Source: Azophilus sp965220835
GTDB lineage: Bacteria; Pseudomonadota; Gammaproteobacteria; Pseudomonadales; Azotimanducaceae
Reading direction: 5' to 3'
Length of the DNA: 64,000 nt
Assembly (NCBI GenBank): GCA_965220835.1
Contig: OZ244842.1
Location: 3,906,001-3,970,000, forward strand
Part shown: positions 1 to 7,692 of the stretch, one piece after another
How positions within the stretch are numbered: position 1 is the stretch's first letter
Layout of the letters: each line of letters starts with the position of its first letter
Program-made: the position numbers and the translations under genes
The notes under the pieces: generated by a model
The model's database searches: none
Seen by the model: the letters and a program-made list of their open reading frames with translations, nothing else
What the model was told of the DNA's origin: nothing

Positions 1-46
1 GCGATCAGGACGACCCGTGATCAGCGAGAACAGAGGAGAGCAGCCC

Positions 47-1048
47 ATGGGCATCGGACTCGACCTACCCATTCCCTTCGGTTGGTTTGCCGTCGCCTAC
101 AGCAAGGATCTGGCGCCTGGCGACGTCAGCCCTACATTCCTGTTCGGCCAGCACCAAGCGCTGTTCCGCACCGAAAGCGGTGAAGCCAGGATGCTGGAGG
201 CGTTCTGCCCCCATCTGGGCGCGCACCTCGGGCATGGCGGCAAGGTGGTTGGTGAACAGCTCGCCTGCCCTTTCCACGGCTGGCAAATGGACGGCGATGG
301 CGTGGTGCGCGAGGTGCCTTACGCGGAGACCATGCCACCCCGCGCCCGGGAGGGCGCTTGCCTGCACAGCTATCCGGTGCAGGAGCGCAATCAGATGATC
401 TGGGCTTGGTACCATCCGCGGCGCATTGCGCCCACTTTCGAGATCGAGGACATCCCCGAGTTCTCGGACTCCGACTGGAGCGAACTCGAGACCTACGAGT
501 GGGAAATCGAGTCCCACATTCAGGAGACCGGCGAGAACGCGGTGGACATTGCCCACTTTGTTTACGTCCACGGCGCCCGGACCATGCCCAAGGCGAACAT
601 CACCTTGGACGGCTGCCGCCGAGTCACCGAAATGGTGTCGCTCTCGCCCAAAATCGGCGAAGACGGCAGCATCGATCTGTCAAAGACCGAGGATTCCCAC
701 CTGATCAGCCGCAACTGGGGGCCGGGCATGAGCTGCCAGACTTTCGACCGCGCCTTCAAGACGGTCATGATGGGCACCATGACGCCGGTGACCCACGATC
801 GCTTGATCCTGCGGTTCGCCTTCGCCAGGCCGAACAACATCTCCGAACAGTTCAATGTGCTGACCAACGGCCTGATCGCGGAAGTGGTCCGCCAAGTGGG
901 GCACGACATCGAAATCTGGAAGCACAAGCTCTATCGCGACGACCCCATCCTCTGCGATGGCGATGGCCCGGTGGCGAAGTACCGGCAGTGGTTCCGGCAG
1001 TTTTACGACGAGGGCGCTGAAGACGCGCCGGTTCGGTTGGTCGGCTAA
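47..1048 (+). CDS. Rieske non-haem iron oxygenase (KshA-like), oxygenase component A
   Basis: Predicted terminal oxygenase of a ring-hydroxylating system; enzymes of this family take electrons from a separate reductase and insert oxygen into a ring carbon. The [2Fe-2S] ligands are C54-x-H56 and C74-x2-H77 with 17 residues between the pairs. The mononuclear iron site is D167-x2-H170-x4-H175. At 333 aa it has the usual single-chain KshA/phthalate-oxygenase size. I chose the ATG at 47 because GAGGAG lies 8 nt upstream; an in-frame GTG at 17 has no such site. A second Rieske gene starts 24 nt downstream, so the two are probably co-transcribed. It resembles the third Rieske protein at 18044-19165 (CPHLGAH...GGKV) more than its neighbour. 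The exact substrate is not readable; a steroid-like ring is inferred from the surrounding KstD-type genes. Confidence 0.88.
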   Translation: MGIGLDLPIPFGWFAVAYSKDLAPGDVSPTFLFGQHQALFRTESGEARMLEAFCPHLGAHLGHGGKVVGEQLACPFHGWQMDGDGVVREVPYAETMPPRAREGACLHSYPVQERNQMIWAWYHPRRIAPTFEIEDIPEFSDSDWSELETYEWEIESHIQETGENAVDIAHFVYVHGARTMPKANITLDGCRRVTEMVSLSPKIGEDGSIDLSKTEDSHLISRNWGPGMSCQTFDRAFKTVMMGTMTPVTHDRLILRFAFARPNNISEQFNVLTNGLIAEVVRQVGHDIEIWKHKLYRDDPILCDGDGPVAKYRQWFRQFYDEGAEDAPVRLVG

Positions 1049-1072
1049 AGCTCATCCGCAACGAGGCAGCCC

Positions 1073-2155
1073 ATGGCAACCACTGTTGAATACGACCTAG
1101 GACCCTTCACCTTCCCCCGGGGCTGGTTCATGGTGGCGGAGGCTAAGGAAGTGGGTGAGGCCGTGTTGCCCCTGCGCTTCTTCGGGCGGGAACTGGCCCT
1201 GTACCGAGGCGGCAGCGGCCAACTGGTGCTGCTGGACGCCATGTGCGCCCACATGGGCACCAACATGGCGCGCAACAAGACCTCGTATGTGGTCCTGGAC
1301 GGCCAAATCGAAGGCGATTCCATCCGCTGCCCCTACCACGCTTGGCGCTATGGTCCGGATGGCCGCTGCGACGACATTCCCTACCATGACGGCCCGATTC
1401 CAGCCAAGGCCTGCGTGCGCAGTTGGCGCGTGGCGGAACGCTACGGCTGCGTGTGGATGTGGCACGATCCGGAAGGCGGCGAGCCGGACTATGACCTTCC
1501 GGAGCTGCCCGAGTGGGACGACGCCGGCTGGGTGAACTGGACCATCGATCACATGGGAGAGATTGACTCCCACCCCCAGGAAGTGATCGACAACATGGCG
1601 GACGCGCCGCATCTGGGGCCCATTCACGGCTCCACGCTTGAGTACTTCGAAAACGAAGTGCGGGACCACGTGGTCATCCAGCGGCAGGGCGGCGGGCACA
1701 AAACCCTCGCAGCCAGCAACACGCTGCTGGAAACGGATACCTTCTACACCGGCCCCGCGATCCTCATTTCGCGCCTGACCGGCTTTTATGACGCGATCAT
1801 GCTGATTACCCACACACCCATCGACGACGGCCGGCTCAAGGTATGGCATGCCCTGATGGTCAAGGGCGAAAGCCCTGTCGTCACCGAAGCCGACGTTGCC
1901 CAGGCGCGGGAGTTTCAGGAATCAAGCCGCTTGGCCTTCCTGCAGGACTTCGAGGTCTGGACCGCCAAGGCGCCGGTCTTTCAGATCATGCAGATCCGCA
2001 GCGACGGGCCATTCCACAAGATTCGCGAGTGGTATCGCCAGTTCTACAATCCGCGGGCAGAAGCAGCCGGGCGCCAAGCCAAGGCCAACGGCACCTATCT
2101 CACCAGCTGGCTTAAGCCCGCACCCGAGGAGGTGATCGCCCGGGGGCGCTACTGA
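1073..2155 (+). CDS. Rieske non-haem iron oxygenase, component B with a longer cluster loop
   Basis: Second Rieske oxygenase of the window, 360 aa. Cluster ligands are C58-x-H60 and C86-x2-H89; the 25-residue spacing is longer than the 17 residues of the other two Rieske proteins here. The catalytic iron triad is D177-x2-H180-x4-H185. It follows the first oxygenase by 24 nt on the same strand and is probably in the same transcript. It should hydroxylate a ring carbon using electrons from a reductase encoded elsewhere, since no ferredoxin or reductase gene is visible in the window. The last codons are part of a 39-bp direct repeat that is copied again just after the stop. Family is certain; the substrate is inferred only from context. 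Confidence 0.87.
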   Translation: MATTVEYDLGPFTFPRGWFMVAEAKEVGEAVLPLRFFGRELALYRGGSGQLVLLDAMCAHMGTNMARNKTSYVVLDGQIEGDSIRCPYHAWRYGPDGRCDDIPYHDGPIPAKACVRSWRVAERYGCVWMWHDPEGGEPDYDLPELPEWDDAGWVNWTIDHMGEIDSHPQEVIDNMADAPHLGPIHGSTLEYFENEVRDHVVIQRQGGGHKTLAASNTLLETDTFYTGPAILISRLTGFYDAIMLITHTPIDDGRLKVWHALMVKGESPVVTEADVAQAREFQESSRLAFLQDFEVWTAKAPVFQIMQIRSDGPFHKIREWYRQFYNPRAEAAGRQAKANGTYLTSWLKPAPEEVIARGRY

Positions 2156-2210
2156 TCGCGGCTAGTTTCATGAGGTGATCGCCCGGGGGCGCTACTGATC
2201 GCGGCTAGTT
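2129..2210 (+). repeat. 39-bp direct repeat, two identical copies 4 bp apart
   Basis: Copies at 2129-2167 and 2172-2210 are identical. The first copy includes the last nine codons and the stop of the preceding oxygenase gene; the second is non-coding. This is a recent duplication. A small GNRA-capped hairpin (GTCGC-GAAA-GCGAC, 2227-2240) follows. Confidence 0.95.
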
Positions 2211-2266
2211 GAATTGAAGACTCTTTGTCGCGAAAGCGACGCAGCGTAAGCGACCCAGGAGAGCAC

Positions 2267-2730
2267 ATGGCAAACGCCGTTTCCCACTCGCACAGCAGCC
2301 CGCATTCTGCGGAAGCTTTCTGGGCAGTGCTGCACAGCAGCCCGCATTCTGCGGAAGCTTTCTGGGCAGTGCTGCGCGCCTTTACCGAGATCGATTGGCT
2401 GGTGGGTGCGGGCAACTACAAGGTGGGAGAGCATGACGGGCACCCCGCGCGCATTCTGGGCATGGATGTTCCCATCGTCGAGTTCCTCGGTCGGTCCTGC
2501 TCGGCAGCGACGACGAGCGCCGGGAACTTCGCTACGGCGTGTTGAAGAACCCCTTCGTGCCGGTGGACAACTACCGGGCCACCGTCACCGTGGCGCCCAC
2601 AGATGAGGGTTGCCTTGTCCGGTTCAGCGCCACGTTTGAGCTGGACGAGGTGCCTTTCGACCAAGTCAAGCAGATGCTCACGGCCGCCTATCAGATGATG
2701 GGCAGCCGCATCGACGGCGAACTGGGCTGA
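2267..2730 (+). pseudogene. SRPBCC-like (polyketide cyclase/START fold) protein, frameshifted
   Basis: A reading frame from the ATG at 2267 (SD-like AGGAGAG just upstream) runs to about 2490. The protein then continues in another frame, through GSDDERRELRYGVLK, to the stop at 2730. The join needs one missing or two extra bases around 2490-2494. Joined, the product is about 150 aa, the usual size of an SRPBCC small-ligand-binding protein; the C-terminal half (NYRATVTV, RFSATFELDEVP, long final helix) fits that fold. Near the N-terminus 14 codons are exactly duplicated (SSPHSAEAFWAVLH twice, 2291-2374). SRPBCC proteins often accompany Rieske and SDR genes in ring-degradation clusters. It could be a true pseudogene, or a sequencing error could explain the frameshift, but the in-frame duplication also argues for decay. 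Confidence 0.7.
2291..2374 (+). repeat. Perfect 42-bp tandem duplication inside the SRPBCC-like gene
   Basis: Units at 2291-2332 and 2333-2374 are identical and abut exactly. The length is 14 codons, so the frame is kept and the encoded segment is simply doubled. It lies less than 100 bp from the 39-bp duplication at 2129-2210. Confidence 0.95.
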
Positions 2731-2744
2731 CTGCCGGTCCGCGC

Positions 2745-3522
2745 ATGGGAACCTACGTTGTCACCGGCGCCGCCAGCCAGCGGCATCGGCCAAGCCATCA
2801 AGCGGGGGTTGGAGTCCGAGGGCCACCACGCCATCGGCCTGGACCTGCGGGACAGTGACCTTCGCGCCGACTTGGCGGATGGTGGCCAATTCGCCGCCGC
2901 TGTTTCGGAAATCAAACGCCTTGCGCCGGACGGTCTTGATGGCCTTGTGCCCTGCGCCGGGGTCGGTGCGGAGAATCCCAACAAGGCCTTGATCCCGCGG
3001 GTCAACTATTTCGCAACGGTGGACAGATGAGGGTTGGTGGAGGCCCTGATGCCGGAGCTTGAGAAGCGTCGCGGCGCGGCGGTGCTGATCTGCTCCAACT
3101 CCGCCACCCTGATGCCCTATGAGGAGGGCTACGTGCAGGCCCTGCTGGATGGCGATCGAGACAAAGCCGTAGGCTTTGCCGAATCGATGGCAGGCTTCCA
3201 GCTATACGGCGGCGCTAAGTTCGCGCTGGGGCGCTGGATGCGTGGCCGGAGCACGGCCGCTGCCCGGGCTGGTGTGCGCCTGAACGCGCTGGCGCCCGGC
3301 TACACCGAGACGGCGATGACCGAAGCCGGATTGCAGGATCCCCAAATCGGCCCCAGCATGCGGGAATTCGTCAAATCCATTCCCATCGGCCAAAGCGCAC
3401 AGCCCGAAGACCAAGCGAACGCGGCGCTCTTTCTGCTTTCCGGGAAGGCCGCCCACATCGCCGGCGCGGTGCTGTTCGTGGATGGCGGACACGACGCCAT
3501 GTTTCGCCCTGATCGCTTCTAA
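2745..3522 (+). pseudogene. Short-chain dehydrogenase/reductase, broken by a 4-bp duplication and an in-frame stop
   Basis: The ATG at 2745 opens MGTYVVTGAAS, the start of an NAD(P)-binding SDR. In the TGxxxGIG loop the bases agcc are duplicated, shifting the frame; the family sequence resumes one frame over as ASGIGQAIKRGLESEG. A TGA stop at 3028-3030 interrupts the middle (VNYFATVDR-stop-GLVEALMPELEK). After it the frame is open to 3522, with SNSAT, the YGGAKFALGRWMR active-site region (Tyr and Lys of YxxxK) and the C-terminal FVDGGHDAMF. Family members read roughly NYFxxVxLVEALMP here, so the stop lies in a probable 9-bp insertion, agatgaggg. It would act as a hydroxysteroid-type dehydrogenase if intact. 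With two lesions it is probably non-functional; the 3' part alone (from about 3034) lacks the cofactor loop. Confidence 0.82.
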
Positions 3523-3576
3523 GGGTTCCATCGCCAGCGCTGGCCGCGAAAGTCCGTGGCCTGTGCCCTGTTGAAT

Positions 3577-3592
3577 GCCCCGGCCTCGGGGC
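3577..3592. terminator. Possible hairpin between convergent genes
   Basis: GCCCCG-GCCT-CGGGGC gives a 6-bp GC stem with a 4-nt loop in the 103-bp gap between the SDR pseudogene (+) and the DUF1214 gene (-). There is no clear U-tract on either side, so a terminator role is only suggested by position. Confidence 0.25.
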
Positions 3593-3625
3593 TGGGGTCA
3601 GTTGCTGCCCAGCCTCCGTACTTTT

Positions 3626-4924
3626 CTACCAGGCCTGATAGCGGCGCCGTGCATGGGCTTGCCGGGCGGCGATTGCGCGCTTGCGGGCTTGCGCGTCCAC
3701 TCGGGCGGTTCCCGGTTCCAGTCTCTGCTCCAAGGCGTGCATCTTGACCAGTTCCGAACGCACTGCCGGTGGCGCAAAGTCCTCCTCCTTGGGGCTTTGG
3801 ATGCGGGCATAAAGCACGCCTTGGCTGAGGCCGGCTGTGTCGATCCAGTTGCGCACGCCGGGGTCCTGAGGTGAGACCACGAACTGATACCGGCCGTCCG
3901 CTGTGGGTGCCGCCTGGGCGCCGTCGTTGCACCATGAGAGGCTGGTTTGCCGGTTTATCCAGTCTGGGCTGGCCGCCCAAAAGTTGGCGACTTGGAAGCC
4001 GCAGTAGGCGGCCTCGACGTCTGCAATGGTGACGATGAGGGCCTCGTCCTGGGCGATGCTGAAAAAGCCAGCGCTGAAATGCTGGGTGGGAATGCCCAAC
4101 GACTCCGTTGGCCGGAAGTCGATGAAGTTGTTTTCGCCAACCAAGCGCATCCGGGCGGAAAAGTCAGGCCAGAACCGGCCTTGGCGCTTGAGGATCTCCG
4201 TGGCCTGCTGGATTGGGCCAATGAGGTCGCGCTCACGCAGGGGCGGTGACAATTCGCCATCGGTGCCGACCCGTTCGATCTCCAGGGTTGCGGGCTGCTC
4301 CGTTGCCCAGTCAGTGAAGCTGTCGCGAATAATCAGGGTGATGAGCCGTTCGGTGGGAGCGAGCTCCATCCAGTTTTCACCCATGCGCTCGGCGCTTAAG
4401 AAAATCTCGAAGCTGCCGTCCTCGCCCACCGTCAGGTCGTCGTCTTCGAAGATGCTGATGGCGCCTTGGGGATCCGGTCCGTAGAACTGCTCCAGCAGGA
4501 AGTCCGATGCGCTGCCCAGCTTCCCCCAGACGCGATAGACATGGGCACCGTCGGGATTGGAGATGGTGGCGGCCCGGTACAGGGTATCGGGGTTGTCGAC
4601 GCCAATCTTGATGCTCGGCGAGAGCAGCAGCCTGATGTGCGGGTAGTTTCCGTCGCCGCCGCCCATGGCCCCCAACACGTTGGAGGCAATGATGCTCTGC
4701 ATGAGCTGTATCGCGCCGGCCCGGTGGGCATCGTCGATCTTGAACGAGTCGCTGGCCAACAGGTTGTCCTGCAGTTCGGCGATTGCCCTGTAGTACTCGT
4801 CCCAGGCTTGGAGCAGCGCGGCAGTGTCTTCGTTGGGCGGTGTTTCCTTGAGGGAATCGCCACAGGCCGTGCCAAGCAGCACGGCAAGCGCAACTGCTGA
4901 TGCCCTGAGGTTGAGAGTTACCAC
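3626..4924 (-). CDS. DUF1214-type exported protein, probable lipoprotein
   Basis: 432 aa with a GTG start at 4924. The N-terminus has a hydrophobic stretch ending in LLGTAC, an imperfect lipobox, so a lipid-anchored envelope protein is likely. The middle matches DUF1214 (COG5361) proteins: GSFEIFLSAER, ENWMELAPTERLITLIIRDSFTDW and ATLEIERVG are typical of the family. The biochemical role of DUF1214 is unknown to me. It follows the TonB-dependent receptor gene by 23 nt on the same strand, so it is probably co-transcribed with that receptor. It may be a periplasmic or outer-membrane partner in uptake, but that is inference. Confidence 0.75.
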   Translation of the reverse strand: MVTLNLRASAVALAVLLGTACGDSLKETPPNEDTAALLQAWDEYYRAIAELQDNLLASDSFKIDDAHRAGAIQLMQSIIASNVLGAMGGGDGNYPHIRLLLSPSIKIGVDNPDTLYRAATISNPDGAHVYRVWGKLGSASDFLLEQFYGPDPQGAISIFEDDDLTVGEDGSFEIFLSAERMGENWMELAPTERLITLIIRDSFTDWATEQPATLEIERVGTDGELSPPLRERDLIGPIQQATEILKRQGRFWPDFSARMRLVGENNFIDFRPTESLGIPTQHFSAGFFSIAQDEALIVTIADVEAAYCGFQVANFWAASPDWINRQTSLSWCNDGAQAAPTADGRYQFVVSPQDPGVRNWIDTAGLSQGVLYARIQSPKEEDFAPPAVRSELVKMHALEQRLEPGTARVDAQARKRAIAARQAHARRRYQAW

Positions 4925-4947
4925 CAGCCTAGCTCCGTCGGGACGGG

Positions 4948-7401
4948 TCAGTTCATTTCGTAGGCGACGGTCAACCCCCAGGTGCGGCCGCGGTTGTAGC
5001 CGCCGAGTATGAAGTTGCTGACGGGGAAGGTGTTCTCCAGAACCCGCTTGTCGCCCAGGTTCTTGCCCTCAAGCGTCACGCGCCATCGGCTGTCTGCGGA
5101 GCGGTAGGTCAGGAACGCATTGGCGAGGATGCGGTCGTCGGACTCGGCGGCTAGGAAAAAGGGATTCGTCAGGTCGATTGGCGAGTCCGTGTACATCTTG
5201 TCCCGGTAGTCGGCATCGGCGCCGAAGGTCAGGCTGCCGGCGCCGCCCAGGCTGGCCGTGTACTGTACCCGGGCCTGCACCGTCCACTCCGGCGCGTAGC
5301 CCATGGCATGGTCATCCGCCACATTGCCCAGCATGCCGGGCGCCACTTCATCGATCAGTTCCTTGACCTCCACATCCAAGTAGCCGAGGTTGAGGTTCAA
5401 GGCCAAGCCGTCCACCGGCGGCAGCCACAGCAATTCGAACTCGAAGCCGCGGGTTTCCACCTTTCCTGCATTGTCGTTCTGCTGCACCAGGGTGCCGGTC
5501 GAGTCATCCAAGGCGATCACCCTGAACTGTTTGTCCTGGTAATCGTTGATGAAGGCTTCCGCGTTGAACCGCAGGGAGCCGTCCGCAAGCGTCGTCTTCA
5601 AGCCCGCCGAATAGGTGGTCACGGTTTCTGGCGCGTAGGTTGATGCGTTGTACGCGCGGCCGGTGAAAGTGAACCCCCCGGACTTGAATCCGGTGGACAC
5701 GCCCCCGTACAGCAGCGTGCTGTCGGAGGCGCGGAAGCTTAGCTTGGCGCTTGGGGTGAACTCCGACCAATTCTCGTCCCCGATCTTGTTCTCCGGGTAA
5801 GTGGTCACGGTTTCCGTGTCGCCGAGGCCAATGATGTTGCCCTGCAGGTCCCGGTGGGGCTGGAAGAAGTTGAAGAACGGCAGGTTCGGCAAGATGGCGG
5901 CGCCCGTTGGCGACAGCACCAAGGGCGCCTGCTCCAGCCCCGGAAGGCGAACGAAGGCGGCCACGTGCTGGGTCAGGGTGACGTCCGCGATCTGGTCGAT
6001 GTCCTGCTTGTCGGTCGTGTAGCGGCCGCCCACCGATAGCTGCCATTGATCGTTGATGTCCCAATCCAAGTTGGCATAGACGGAGGTTGACTCCAGCCCG
6101 CGATCGTCGTCATGGGTGCGTTTCACATGGCTGGTCAGCAGGCGCAGCAATGGCGTCTGCGTGGTCAGGGATACGTTTTCGAAGTCCCCGTCCAGGTAAT
6201 ACAAGCCGGCCACCGCATTGATGCGGTCACTGGTGTAGTGCAGCTGCAGTTCCTGTGACCAGTCCTTGGTGTCCCGGCTTTGCAGGGTGTCGATGAATAC
6301 CTGGTGGGTGCCGTCGAAGTCGAACGGGTAGTTGTATTCCCCGGTGCGCAGCGCGGTGACGGATTTCACGGACCAGGCCTCGTTCATGTCCCAATCGACG
6401 GTCAGCGAGACGCCGTTGGTGTCGATCTTGAATTCATCGAAGCCACCGTCGATGAAGGCGGTGTTCACGTGGTCCTTGCTGGTCGGCAGGCTGGTGTCGA
6501 GGGCCTGCCCTGGGGCTAGGTAGGCTGCCCCGGGCACGAACAAGTTGGCCGTGCTCAGCAGTGCCCCGAAGGCGCCCAAGCCGGCGGGCCCGCCTAGGTT
6601 GACGGCAACGCGGGTGGGCACGTAGGGGTCGGAATCGTCCCTCAGCATGTCGCCCACCAGCTTGAAGCGCAATGAATCGGACGCCTGCCAGATCAGGCTG
6701 CCGCGCATGGCCAGCCGGTCGGCGCCGGCAAACTCCGAGCCGTCGTGCAAATTGGTCTGGTAGCCGTCATGATCGGTTTTGGAGACGGCAAAGGAAGCGA
6801 ACAGCGAATCCTCCACGAGCGCTCCGGATAGGTTGGCCCGGACCTTGCGCAGGCTGTCCTCGCCCAGCTTGCCCTCGATGCGGGCGCGGGTTTCATTGCC
6901 GGGTTCCCGGCTCACGTACTTGAGCGCCCCGCCAATGGTGTTGCGGCCGTAGAGGTGGCCTTGGGGACCCTTGAGAACCTCGATGCGCTCCACGTCGTAC
7001 ACGTCAAGCAAGGCGCCGCCGGTGCGGTTCAAGTACACGTCGTCAACATAGATGCCCACGCCTTGGTCAAAGCCTGGGTCGTTGCCGATGCCGCGAATGA
7101 ACACTTGTATGGCGCCGGCGATCAGGCCGTTGGTTTCATTGACCGTGATGTTCGGCGTAAGGCGCGCAACCTCCATGATGTTGTCCACGCCGCGCTCCTG
7201 AAGCTCTTCACTGCCGTAGGCGCTGACAGCCGCTGGCACCTCCTGCAGGTTCTCCGTGCGCTTGCGGGCCGTGACCAGGATTTCCTCAATAACGTTGGTG
7301 CTCTGGGCGTACACCTTAGTGGGTACCATTGCGCTGGCCGGCGCCAAAATCAAAGCCGCTACGCCCCAGAGGGCGGGGCGCAGGATGGTGTTGCGAAACA
7401 T
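4948..7401 (-). CDS. TonB-dependent outer-membrane receptor 1
   Basis: 817 aa from the ATG at 7401, chosen because GGGAG sits 6 nt upstream and a signal peptide follows (MFRNTILRPALWGVAALILA, cleavage near VYAQ). The plug domain begins with IEEILVTARKRTENLQEVP and contains RGIGNDPGFDQGVGIYVDDVYLNR and EVLKGPQGHLYGRNTIGG, classic marks of the family. A 22-strand barrel follows, ending in an aromatic-rich beta segment. It imports a large substrate across the outer membrane using energy from a TonB/ExbB/ExbD system. The plug style matches receptors for carbohydrates, sterols or other non-siderophore ligands, but the ligand is not determinable. It is divergent from the FAD enzyme at 7693 and precedes the DUF1214 gene. 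Confidence 0.92.
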   Translation of the reverse strand: MFRNTILRPALWGVAALILAPASAMVPTKVYAQSTNVIEEILVTARKRTENLQEVPAAVSAYGSEELQERGVDNIMEVARLTPNITVNETNGLIAGAIQVFIRGIGNDPGFDQGVGIYVDDVYLNRTGGALLDVYDVERIEVLKGPQGHLYGRNTIGGALKYVSREPGNETRARIEGKLGEDSLRKVRANLSGALVEDSLFASFAVSKTDHDGYQTNLHDGSEFAGADRLAMRGSLIWQASDSLRFKLVGDMLRDDSDPYVPTRVAVNLGGPAGLGAFGALLSTANLFVPGAAYLAPGQALDTSLPTSKDHVNTAFIDGGFDEFKIDTNGVSLTVDWDMNEAWSVKSVTALRTGEYNYPFDFDGTHQVFIDTLQSRDTKDWSQELQLHYTSDRINAVAGLYYLDGDFENVSLTTQTPLLRLLTSHVKRTHDDDRGLESTSVYANLDWDINDQWQLSVGGRYTTDKQDIDQIADVTLTQHVAAFVRLPGLEQAPLVLSPTGAAILPNLPFFNFFQPHRDLQGNIIGLGDTETVTTYPENKIGDENWSEFTPSAKLSFRASDSTLLYGGVSTGFKSGGFTFTGRAYNASTYAPETVTTYSAGLKTTLADGSLRFNAEAFINDYQDKQFRVIALDDSTGTLVQQNDNAGKVETRGFEFELLWLPPVDGLALNLNLGYLDVEVKELIDEVAPGMLGNVADDHAMGYAPEWTVQARVQYTASLGGAGSLTFGADADYRDKMYTDSPIDLTNPFFLAAESDDRILANAFLTYRSADSRWRVTLEGKNLGDKRVLENTFPVSNFILGGYNRGRTWGLTVAYEMN

Positions 7402-7596
7402 GCTCACTCCCAAGTGCGAAAAACAACGGATGATTCTACTGCATTGGCAAGCCTCCCCGGAGCTTGTGCCCGACAAATCAGCCATTCCTGTTTTGACAAT
7501 TCCGTGGGACTGGACGTTCGGCGGAACAACGCAACCCGCTCAAGCCCCGACGAAAAAGCTAATACGAGAACTGCCGCTCACAAAGAAACGCACGCC

Positions 7597-7655
7597 GAGT
7601 TGCGAAGCAACTCGCACGTGCGGCGCAGCCGCACGCGTGCGGCTGCGCCACACGC
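7597..7655. repeat. Three consecutive short hairpins in the divergent intergenic region
   Basis: The 291-bp space between receptor 1 (-) and the FAD enzyme (+) holds three adjacent stem-loops: GAGTTGC-GAA-GCAACTC (7597-7613), GTGCGGC-GCA-GCCGCAC (7618-7634) and GCGTGCGGC-TGC-GCCACACGC (7635-7655, one mismatch). All have 3-nt loops. They may be REP-like palindromes or act on the leader of the + strand gene. No clear promoter was identified beside them. Confidence 0.6.
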
Positions 7656-7692
7656 CTTGTGTTGTTTGATCCGCCTGCCGTATCGTTCAGGG

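Noticed and set aside
6955..7692. Upstream extension of the FAD enzyme's frame
   Set aside because: The first 246 codons lie over the receptor gene and the intergenic region; the Rossmann fold begins just after the ATG at 7693.
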